This document shows, one piece after another, positions 6,501 to 12,539 of a stretch of 15,750 nt of DNA. Each line of letters starts with the position of its first letter. The first letter of the stretch is position 1. A program made the translations under genes and the position numbers. A model generated the notes under the pieces. That model was not told where the DNA came from. It ran no database searches and saw only the letters and a program-made list of their open reading frames with translations. Origin of the DNA: CAZRNB01 sp964601355 (lineage in GTDB: Bacteria; Planctomycetota; Phycisphaerae; Sedimentisphaerales; Anaerobacaceae). The stretch is taken from contig CAZRNB010000068.1 in NCBI GenBank assembly GCA_964601355.1, positions 1 to 15,750 of the forward strand. Direction: 5' to 3'.

Positions 6501-6537
6501 AGCCAACGGTCGGACTTGTCCAACAAGGCGGATTCGA
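6501..6537 (-). pseudogene. Degraded 3' fragment of tRNA-Thr (attachment-site-like)
   Basis: AGCCAACGGTCGGA (6501-6514) is identical over 14 bases to the 3' end (acceptor stem and T-stem arm) of the intact tRNA-Thr at 9852-9923, in the same orientation. CGGATTCGA (6529-6537) matches the next tRNA bases, as if 18 bases had been inserted. Similarity continues outside the tRNA: TGCGGG-TTATTTT precedes both copies (6483-6496 and 9833-9846). Such a copy at the distal edge of a segment abutting a tRNA 3' end is the usual footprint of a tRNA-targeting integrative element. Confidence 0.5.
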
Positions 6538-6547
6538 GAGGTTTATT

Positions 6548-7489
6548 ATGACAGTCGAGCAAGATTTGCATATTCCCGATGGCTCTGCCATGAGCAGGCA
6601 GCAATACATAGATTTCCTCATCGAAGCACATAACCTGATGAAAGGGCTTCCCTCGTACCTTGCATCAGCAGAAGATATAAACTGTCTTGAGTTAGCTCAT
6701 CTGATTCCTACGGTGCCGGAAACAGTACTGGCAATTTACGTAGGCATCAACGATGCCGTCTGCAATAAAGCCTTAGTAACACCACTGTTGCCCCGGCACA
6801 GCCACAACAATGTGTTTGTCTTCGACCCACAGGCGTACTCCGGCGGCAGGGATGTACCAGCCGGAACTATCGACGCCCGGAAGATTCTTACAGGCTTTGA
6901 ACCTCCTAATGGAACGTGGGACAGAAGCTGGACTTACTTAATGATTCAGGACCCTTCTCGCAGATTTGAAAGTCTTTGGGCTGAGAAGGGTTACATAGAC
7001 ATGATTCCGGCCAAGCTCGAAGACTTTACTATGCTGGCCAATTCATCAAAGAGCAAATTGTGCATTTTTATTGACGTCAAAGCTTTCGAGCATCCCGTCA
7101 ACAACTCCCGCAGATACCTCAAAGCTGCCAGAGCCCGTGGGGAAAAACATGCCGCTGAATTTACTATCCCCAAAGCCATAAGTGATGAGTTCGATGGTTT
7201 GGCGCCGGTTATGCTGAACCAGGGTGAAAAACTGTACGTTGCCACAACCGATTTTAGTCCCTGTGCGCATGGCTGGACCAATATCTACAAAGAAAATATC
7301 GAGCTGGCCGTAGTAAATGAAAACTCCGCTGTGCCTTTGGATTTAGTGATCGCCAAACCGCCGGTGAGCCCTAAATATTCAAAGTCACTTATACCTGCCA
7401 GGGGTTCCGCTGACATGACTACAGATTGGTTTTACCGCGGCCAATTAGTTTCAAGACTCCCGCTGCTGACAGGCCAGCTCAGTGGCTGA
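6548..7489 (+). CDS. Hypothetical protein, family not recognised
   Basis: This is a 313-residue protein with no signal peptide or membrane segment, so probably cytoplasmic. AGAGG lies six bases before the ATG. Composition is ordinary for a soluble globular protein. Noticeable stretches are VLAIYVGINDAV, LLPRHSHNNVFVFDP, GTWDRSWTYLMIQDPSRRFESLW and LCIFIDVKAFEHPVNNSRRYL. I see no P-loop, Rossmann glycine motif, zinc cluster or known catalytic signature. It lies between dnaK's terminator plus tRNA remnant and a repeat element, so it has no operon partner. It may belong to the segment bounded by the tRNA-Thr 3'-end copies. Real coding is supported by length, the ribosome binding site and plausible protein sequence. 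Function is unknown. Confidence 0.75.
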   Translation: MTVEQDLHIPDGSAMSRQQYIDFLIEAHNLMKGLPSYLASAEDINCLELAHLIPTVPETVLAIYVGINDAVCNKALVTPLLPRHSHNNVFVFDPQAYSGGRDVPAGTIDARKILTGFEPPNGTWDRSWTYLMIQDPSRRFESLWAEKGYIDMIPAKLEDFTMLANSSKSKLCIFIDVKAFEHPVNNSRRYLKAARARGEKHAAEFTIPKAISDEFDGLAPVMLNQGEKLYVATTDFSPCAHGWTNIYKENIELAVVNENSAVPLDLVIAKPPVSPKYSKSLIPARGSADMTTDWFYRGQLVSRLPLLTGQLSG

Positions 7490-7636
7490 TGTTTTCAATT
7501 CTGCCGATAACATTATATCCATGGCTGATTTTGCTGTTAATAAGTACTACACCCAAGCGGGTGCACGTCACATTTGAAGGCAAAGAGTGGTCTTTTTATT
7601 GTCTATTATCTCAATTGATAACATCTGGCTCCCTTT

Positions 7637-7738
7637 TGTCACCTCGACCGAGGCCGCAAGGCCGAGCGGAGAGGTCTGCCTTCAAAGCAGATTTCTCCAC
7701 TTCGGCCCACCCATAATGGGCCTACGGTCGAAATGACA
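7637..7738. repeat. Dispersed inverted repeat with cloverleaf-like fold
   Basis: The ends TGTCACCTCGACCG (7637-7650) and CGGTCGAAATGACA (7725-7738) pair at 12 of 14 positions. Inside are three further stems. The first is GGCC-GCAA-GGCC (7652-7663), with a GNRA-type loop. The second is GGAGA/TCTCC (7668-7672/7694-7698) enclosing TCTGC/GCAGA (7675-7679/7687-7691). The third is GGCCCA/TGGGCC (7704-7709/7717-7722). The result is an outer stem with three arms. Nothing else is seen in the gene-free stretch 7490-7826 except a candidate promoter near 7772. The terminal TGTCA...CGA resembles the other repeat family at 193 and 10028. Confidence 0.8.
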
Positions 7739-7771
7739 CACGTCTCTGTCTTTTAGGTTTTACCAACAATC

Positions 7772-7799
7772 TTGACGTACACTCTACCCCGCCTTTGAT
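7772..7799 (+). promoter_or_regulatory. Candidate promoter of the DUF4038 glycosidase gene
   Basis: TTGACG (7772-7777) lies 16 bases before TTTGAT (7794-7799), four matches to TATAAT. The predicted start near 7806 leaves a leader of 20-40 bases to the gene. The -35 is good but the -10 is weak. Confidence 0.4.
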
Positions 7800-7826
7800 T
7801 TCTCTTGAACCATTGAAGTACGCACC

Positions 7827-9746
7827 ATGTTGATCTATAATCATTTTATGAATACTAAAAATCAAAGCCTGTTGCCCTTTTGTATCTGTTTGGCGCTTAT
7901 TGTGAACGTCCCCCTTAATACACTGGATGCCAATAGCCCCTCAGCTATTCACGTGTGGGAAATGAAGGAAGTCACGCTGAAAGCAGAAAAGGACTATGGA
8001 AATTGTTTCACAGATGTGACGTGCTGGATAGAGCTAAAAGGCCCGAATTTCTCAAAACGAATTTTCGGTTTCTGGGACGGCGGCAATGCTTTTGTTATAC
8101 GTATTGTGGCGACAGAGCCAGGAAAATGGCAATGGACGAGCGGGTCAGACCAGCCTGATGATAAAGGGCTGAATAATCATACCGGCGAATTTAATACCGT
8201 TGACTGGACAGAAGGGGAAAAATTGCAAAATCCTAACCGTCGCGGTTTCGTTCGTCCATCGGCCAACGGACATGCTTTACAATATGCCGATGGCACGCCG
8301 TTCTTTATGGTTGGTGACACCTGGCTTGCAGGGGCCACGTGGCGGCTGCCTTTTAGAGGTGTCTCCTCTTCAAAGGATTATGTGCCCGGCCCGGGCATTG
8401 GTTTTGAAGACGCCGTGGCCTACAGGAAAGGACAAGGATACAATTCCGTCAGCATGATCGCCTGTTTTCCGAACTGGGAATCGGATGGCCACGCCAGTAC
8501 TTATGCGGATTCCAATGGTATATACCTGAGAAACGCATGGGAAAAATTCGACTACCTTGTTGAAAAAGGCAAAATGACTGCAAAAAATATGCGTGATGAA
8601 TATGGTAACAGGCCCTTTAAGATGTCACCCAAGCACAACGGCGTAGCTGATTTTGATCATATCAATCCTGAATATTTTCAAAGCTTGGACAAAAAAATGC
8701 AGTATATGTCCGAGCAGGGTTTTGTCCCTTTATTGGAGACCGTAAGAAGGGACAACTGCCCGGCGTGGAAGGCTTATTTTGACTTTAATGAATCATACTC
8801 TCGATATGTTCAATACCTGATTTCAAGATACGGTGCGTATAATATGATTTTTAGCGGGATACACCTCGATTGGATTCCAAAAGAATACAGCCTGACCGCC
8901 GATGAATTTAACCAGGCTCTTGTCTATCATTTAAAAACATACGGCCCGTTGCCGTTTGGACAACCCTGCACAACACTAATCAATGATTCCACTTATACAC
9001 AGTTCGGCCACAATCAGGCATGTCCCTGGCTGACCATGCACAGTGTAGGCAATAAGCCGCGCGATCATGGCGTGTACAAGGCGATTGAAACCCTTTTTAA
9101 TCTTGAGCCTCCATACCCGGCCATAAATTTTGAGCCGTATTATACAGGCTGGAACCATGAAATAAACATGCCGAATGGCGAGCGTCCGCCCGCTGACTCA
9201 CCGCGCGACAATTATTTCTCACGCGCACAGATGTATGGCTCGGTTCTTTCGGGGGGACTATCGGGTCATGTGCATGGCACAAGCGCGTACGATATTACCA
9301 CAACCGGAGAGCCGGCAGGCGTTCGTCCCCATTTCTGGGATGCGTTAAAGTTTGAATCGGGCCGGTATATGCAGCATCTGGCGGCATTTATTTTATCCGA
9401 AGGCAATAAGTACCAGACATTACAGTTCAGCTCACAAAATATACACCCACAAAAAGCCGCAAACAGTCCCCAAAGAGGTTTGGACGGCTGGTCATTTATG
9501 ATGACTACAGCCCAAAAAGACCTTGCTCTGCTTTACTTTGAGAACCAGGCGGAATTACCCACGTTAAGCGGCTTTAAACCCAATGCATCATATAGTTTCC
9601 AATGGTTTAATCCCAGCAATGGCCAATGGAAGGAAAGCATTGCCATTAAAACAGATGAAAAAGGAATACTGACACTACCAGGATTTCCCGATGGACAAAA
9701 TCCATCTACCACTGACTGGGCGGCCAAAATTCGTGAAATTCGGTAA
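7827..9746 (+). CDS. Secreted glycoside hydrolase, DUF5060/DUF4038 (apiosidase-like) type
   Basis: This is a large exported carbohydrate-active enzyme. An N-terminal hydrophobic segment (SLLPFCICLALIVNVPL) is a probable signal peptide. Residues about 40-125 (VWEMKEVTLKAEKDYGN...FWDGGNAFVIRIVATEPGKWQW) match the DUF5060 beta-sandwich. From about 150 (YADGTPFFMVGDTWLAGATWRL) a DUF4038 TIM barrel follows, with LLETVRRDNCPAWKAYFDF, YLISRYGAYNMIFSGIHLDW and INFEPYYTGWNHE. The last 90 residues (LALLYFENQAELP...FQWFNPSNGQWKES) match the putative collagen-binding/Ig-like domain often ending these proteins. The family includes GH140 apiosidases acting on pectic side chains, but the substrate here cannot be read. 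ATG 7848 (MNTKNQ) may be the true start, since it places the signal peptide better. Neither ATG has a clear ribosome binding site. A terminator follows. Confidence 0.85.
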   Translation: MLIYNHFMNTKNQSLLPFCICLALIVNVPLNTLDANSPSAIHVWEMKEVTLKAEKDYGNCFTDVTCWIELKGPNFSKRIFGFWDGGNAFVIRIVATEPGKWQWTSGSDQPDDKGLNNHTGEFNTVDWTEGEKLQNPNRRGFVRPSANGHALQYADGTPFFMVGDTWLAGATWRLPFRGVSSSKDYVPGPGIGFEDAVAYRKGQGYNSVSMIACFPNWESDGHASTYADSNGIYLRNAWEKFDYLVEKGKMTAKNMRDEYGNRPFKMSPKHNGVADFDHINPEYFQSLDKKMQYMSEQGFVPLLETVRRDNCPAWKAYFDFNESYSRYVQYLISRYGAYNMIFSGIHLDWIPKEYSLTADEFNQALVYHLKTYGPLPFGQPCTTLINDSTYTQFGHNQACPWLTMHSVGNKPRDHGVYKAIETLFNLEPPYPAINFEPYYTGWNHEINMPNGERPPADSPRDNYFSRAQMYGSVLSGGLSGHVHGTSAYDITTTGEPAGVRPHFWDALKFESGRYMQHLAAFILSEGNKYQTLQFSSQNIHPQKAANSPQRGLDGWSFMMTTAQKDLALLYFENQAELPTLSGFKPNASYSFQWFNPSNGQWKESIAIKTDEKGILTLPGFPDGQNPSTTDWAAKIREIR

Positions 9747-9754
9747 AGATAAAA

Positions 9755-9793
9755 CGTTCAGCTAACAGTCGCCGTTCCGGCGACGGCTAAACG
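9755..9793 (+). promoter_or_regulatory. Extended hairpin after the glycosidase gene
   Basis: GTCGCCG (9768-9774) pairs perfectly with CGGCGAC (9778-9784) around TTC. CGTTCAGC (9755-9762) can extend the stem with GGCTAAACG (9785-9793). GGCTAAA (9785-9791) can alternatively pair with TTTAGCC (9797-9803) of the following terminator. The two structures therefore exclude each other. Confidence 0.5.
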
Positions 9794-9796
9794 AAA

Positions 9797-9826
9797 TTTA
9801 GCCCCCGGTTTTACCGGGGGTCTTCT
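9797..9826 (+). terminator. TTTAGCCCC-family terminator after the glycosidase gene
   Basis: CCCCCGGT (9802-9809) pairs with ACCGGGGG (9813-9820) around TTT, followed by TCTTCTATT. The stem is strong but the T-run is interrupted. It lies between the glycosidase gene and the oppositely oriented tRNA-Thr. Confidence 0.75.
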
Positions 9827-9851
9827 ATTCATTGCGGGATTATTTTCCCAA

Positions 9852-9923
9852 AGCCAACGGTCGGATTCGAACCGACAACCCCCGGTTTACAAAACCGGAG
9901 CTCTACCATTGAGCTACGTTGGC
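9852..9923 (-). tRNA. tRNA-Thr (anticodon UGU)
   Basis: On the minus strand the 72 bases fold as a full cloverleaf. The acceptor is GCCAACG/CGTTGGC with discriminator T. The D arm is GCTC-AATGGTA-GAGC. The anticodon arm is CCGGT-TTTGTAA-ACCGG with TGT at the anticodon, and the T arm is GTCGG-TTCGAAT-CCGAC. CCA is not encoded, since the next bases are TTTGGG. The anticodon UGU reads ACA and other threonine codons. Its 3' end faces the accessory segment at 6.5-9.8 kb, and a partial copy of that end lies at 6501-6537. Confidence 0.95.
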
Positions 9924-10002
9924 AGATATTTACATTGTAGAGATTTTATAATAAACCTAAGTCAATTGCAAGAAAACAAAAGCAAGTAATACTGATGGTG
10001 TG

Positions 10003-10140
10003 TGACCAGATTTTGTGGCGGCCCCATTGTCATTGCGAGCCCGCACTTGGCGGGCGTGGCAATCTCAAAACTATAAATGTAAGAGATTGCTTCGGTCGCT
10101 TCGCTCCCTCGCAATGACAATGACAGATAAAATCTGATCA
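10003..10140. repeat. Nested inverted-repeat element, copy 2 (TGTCATTGCGAG family)
   Basis: ATTGTCATTGCGAG (10026-10039) and CTCGCAATGACAAT (10108-10121) are a perfect 14-bp inverted repeat. Inside are a CCCGC-ACTTG-GCGGG hairpin and a GCAATCTC/GAGATTGC stem. Outer arms TGACCAGATTTT (10003-10014) and AAAATCTGATCA (10129-10140) match at 11 of 12 positions and are unrelated to the outer arms of copy 1. TAATACTG occurs directly repeated outside (9987-9994 and 10142-10149), possibly a target-site duplication or chance. It lies between the tRNA and the WYL gene. Confidence 0.8.
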
Positions 10141-10199
10141 TTAATACTGTTACATACTGCCACAAAAATTAATCGCACACTACTGATGATATGTAATAT

Positions 10200-11186
10200 T
10201 TATATCTCTTCGTTGAATTTGATTATATTTTTTGCAGTTTCAATAACCTTTTGCCTTAGGGCTTTTGGTGCAAGCACCTGGACCTGGTCGCCATAGCCGA
10301 GGATCCACCAGGTTATCTCTCCCAGGCCGTCAACGCGAAACTCCATAGTAGCTGAGCCGTCACTGTCACGTATGACCTTTTGTGTGCTGTGCCATTGTAC
10401 CTCGGTAACGTTATCTGCTACTTTAGGCAGAAAACGCAGCCTGACGTTATAAAGTCTGCCTTCCGGTATCATCGACCAGGCTCTGCCGAGGTAGTCCGCT
10501 GGATTGAAATTGTCCCCTCCGATGAAACATTTGTCTGTGACCTGAGATTCCTTGATCCGATTGAGCTTAAATGTGCGGATGCCCTGGTGAAAACTGGAGA
10601 AACCCAGCACGTACCACGCCCTTTGATTGTACAGCAGATGATAAGGGCACAGCTCAAGATCAATAATCTTGCCGTCAAATAATGAATTGTAACGAATGTT
10701 CACCCTGCGCTTGTTGACGATGGCCTTTTGCAGCTCCGCAAACGTTTTATCAAGATGATCCATTGGCGCCTGAGCACTTGGCACGGCAGAAATATTTTGC
10801 AGAACCGAATTGCAGTATTGTTTTATTTTTATAGGCAGATTGTTCTCTATTTTCAGAGCGGCCAGCAGCGCAGATTTCCTAAACGGCAGCTGTATCTGAT
10901 TATTTACCTTATAAGCCAGCAATAGCAGACTCAAAGCCTCCTGCAGATTCAAATCTATTGGAGGCAGGAAGAATTCAGGCTCTATGGTATAACCGCCAGT
11001 CTTGGCGTCATAGTGGTAGGGTATGCCTATAAACTGCAGTTCTTTCAAGTCGCGGAATATAGTCCGTCGACAGGTTGCAAAAATCTGGGAAAGTTCGGTA
11101 ACAGAGTATCTCTTCCCTGCCTGTAATGATGTTATAATTTGTAGAAGTCTACTAATTTTCCCTCTTTTCAAGAATTCCTTCACCAT
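10200..11186 (-). CDS. WYL-domain transcriptional regulator
   Basis: This is a 328-residue DNA-binding regulator. Residues about 10-68 (ISRLLQIITSLQAGKRYSVTELSQIF...CRRTIFRDLKELQFIGIPYHYD) form the winged helix-turn-helix of the DeoR/HTH_11 type. WYL regulators usually begin this way. The middle part carries the WYL fold, with its naming motif as WYVL at 191-194 (LLYNQRAWYVLGFSSF) and IRTFKLNRI (203-211). The C-terminal WCX-like part (YNVRLRFLP...GLGEITWWILGYGDQVQVLAPKALR) completes the family layout. WYL domains bind small ligands or nucleic acid and often control defence or stress genes, but no target is evident here. The ATG has no strong ribosome binding site. A good minus-strand promoter lies about 85 bases upstream. 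It is divergent from the dockerin-protein gene. Confidence 0.9.
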   Translation of the reverse strand: MVKEFLKRGKISRLLQIITSLQAGKRYSVTELSQIFATCRRTIFRDLKELQFIGIPYHYDAKTGGYTIEPEFFLPPIDLNLQEALSLLLLAYKVNNQIQLPFRKSALLAALKIENNLPIKIKQYCNSVLQNISAVPSAQAPMDHLDKTFAELQKAIVNKRRVNIRYNSLFDGKIIDLELCPYHLLYNQRAWYVLGFSSFHQGIRTFKLNRIKESQVTDKCFIGGDNFNPADYLGRAWSMIPEGRLYNVRLRFLPKVADNVTEVQWHSTQKVIRDSDGSATMEFRVDGLGEITWWILGYGDQVQVLAPKALRQKVIETAKNIIKFNEEI

Positions 11187-11270
11187 TGGTAGGCCCCCAT
11201 CTGGATTCTATTTCTATTGCGGATAGGTATCTGTAACATATTAAAACCTACTGAATCATGGACAAAGGTT

Positions 11271-11299
11271 ATTATACAATATGAGAATTCTGCTGTTGA
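11271..11299 (-). promoter_or_regulatory. Promoter of the WYL regulator gene
   Basis: On the minus strand a perfect TATAAT (11276 down to 11271) lies 17 bases after TCAACA (11299 down to 11294, four of six matches to TTGACA). Transcription would start near 11264, leaving a leader of about 78 bases. Confidence 0.5.
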
Positions 11300-11469
11300 C
11301 TCTATTTCCGAAAAATTTTTAAACTCGCAAAGGGAAAACAAAAATGTGGATTAAGTAAAACAGTAAGCATAAGTTTAGTAATGTCTGCCGCGAATCAAAG
11401 ATATGAACGATAAAACCGAAGATTGCTCAGGAGAGAGTGCTCTTAAAAAACATAATCTCTTACAATTGC

Positions 11470-11497
11470 TTGACTTCTATAGCAAATTCGTTATACT
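11470..11497 (+). promoter_or_regulatory. Promoter of the dockerin-protein gene
   Basis: TTGACT (11470-11475) and TATACT (11492-11497) are separated by 16 bases, each one mismatch from consensus. The leader would be about 34 bases and contains GAAGG (11525-11529), eight bases before the ATG. The remainder of the 351-base gap between the WYL gene and this one shows no further gene. Confidence 0.6.
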
Positions 11498-11537
11498 TGT
11501 CTTTGGATTGAGTAATCTTAAGTAGAAGGCATATATT

Positions 11538-12239
11538 ATGGAAAAACAGATAAAAGCTATATTATTTGTAATAGTTCTTGTTATTGCTCAGATAGCCATG
11601 GGAAGAGTTTCGACAAGAGTGTACTTGGCTGATGGCAATACCCCCCTTGAGCTTGCCGATCCTAACATTCCTTTTTTATATCGAGATATTATGGTTGAAA
11701 CCAAGCTCACGATTGTTGTCAGCTCAGATGCTAATGGTTATTGGGAAGGCGACTTATCTATTGGAGAAGAAAACCTGTTTTATGGACTCTTGTCGGCTAG
11801 AGACTACAATGAGACTACTCACGATTGGGCGGGCTCGCGTTTACCTGCCGCTGGCAACATGGCATTGGTATGGGATTTGCCAGAGGAGGGTTTTCAACGA
11901 TTTAATTTGATAGGTTATGACACTGCCGTAGCAGGCGATTGGTTTATTATTGATTACACCGCCACAAGTGTAGGCACCTGCAAGGTTGGATTCTACGATC
12001 ATGCTGTAAGTTGGGAAGATCCAATTTATTATCTTACGTTCTCTCATGTTCCCACACGCGATTTCAATAGTGATACTAAAGTGGACTTTGCCGACTTTGC
12101 TGTTTTTGCTTCACACTGGCGGCTAACCGATTTCAACGATCCAAATTGGTGCGAGGGAACCGACCTCAACACGGATGGTAAAGTTGATGGCGATGATTTA
12201 CTGCTGTTTGCTGTGTACTGGCTTGAAAGCACACAATAG
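11538..12239 (+). CDS. Secreted protein with C-terminal dockerin-like repeats
   Basis: A basic start and hydrophobic run (KAILFVIVLVIAQIAMG) form a signal peptide. A beta-rich domain follows at about 25-172, with VSSDANGYWEGDLSIGEENLFYGLLSARDYNE and ATSVGTCKVGFYDHAV. It is unrecognised beyond resembling domains that precede dockerins in planctomycete exported proteins. The tail holds two calcium-loop repeats, DFNSDTKVDFADFAVFASHW (175-194) and DLNTDGKVDGDDLLLFAVYW (209-228). Each has the D-x-N-x-D-x-x-V-D pattern of type I dockerins or EF-like loops. The repeat spacing is longer than in clostridial dockerins. Dockerins bind cohesins on scaffolds or surfaces, but no cohesin is in view. GAAGG eight bases upstream supports the start. 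It probably acts outside the cell. Confidence 0.8.
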   Translation: MEKQIKAILFVIVLVIAQIAMGRVSTRVYLADGNTPLELADPNIPFLYRDIMVETKLTIVVSSDANGYWEGDLSIGEENLFYGLLSARDYNETTHDWAGSRLPAAGNMALVWDLPEEGFQRFNLIGYDTAVAGDWFIIDYTATSVGTCKVGFYDHAVSWEDPIYYLTFSHVPTRDFNSDTKVDFADFAVFASHWRLTDFNDPNWCEGTDLNTDGKVDGDDLLLFAVYWLESTQ

Positions 12240-12539
12240 CTGCAGTGTCTCAGTATGTCACCTACGGTTCTTCTTATTCTGCATTGATTTCATCCGAAGG
12301 AGGTTTATACACATAGCAGGTGCTGAACGTGTTCTCACGATGTTAGCTTTCAATCTAATTGTCGCTACTTTCAGGACCTTCCAAGTTTCTTCTGACGCTA
12401 AAATATTTTCGGCGGACTATCAACATTTTGTAATTTAGAGTCGCCTTAGAATATAGATAGGTAGGGTACATGCTTTTACCTGGGAAAATCCAGATATAAA
12501 GTCAATTTTCACTATCCAAGTTTAGAAAAGGAGGAGGTC
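12240..12539. other. Gene-free stretch between the dockerin gene and the C39-peptidase gene
   Basis: No convincing gene lies in these 300 bases. GAAGGAGGT (12296-12304) is a near-perfect Shine-Dalgarno sequence, but no start codon lies at a useful distance. The only downstream ATG (12340) opens a 32-codon frame too far away. CTGG-GAAAAT-CCAG (12480-12493) can form a small hairpin. TTGTAA/TATAGA near 12428-12458 is a weak promoter candidate for the next gene. The region may be a decayed gene or a long leader. Confidence 0.35.

Noticed and set aside
7426..7716. A 96-codon + strand open frame after the unknown gene
   Set aside because: It overlaps the end of the preceding gene in another frame and finishes inside the cloverleaf-like repeat. 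There is no ribosome binding site, and it is best explained as chance.
11296..11324. TTGACT with TTAAAC as a + strand promoter
   Set aside because: The -10 is poor and the position is 200 bases from the next gene. A better promoter lies at 11470-11497.
12175..12438. An 87-codon frame overlapping the end of the dockerin gene
   Set aside because: Its first part is an off-frame reading of the dockerin repeat. The strong GAAGGAGGT at 12296 is not followed by a start at a workable distance.
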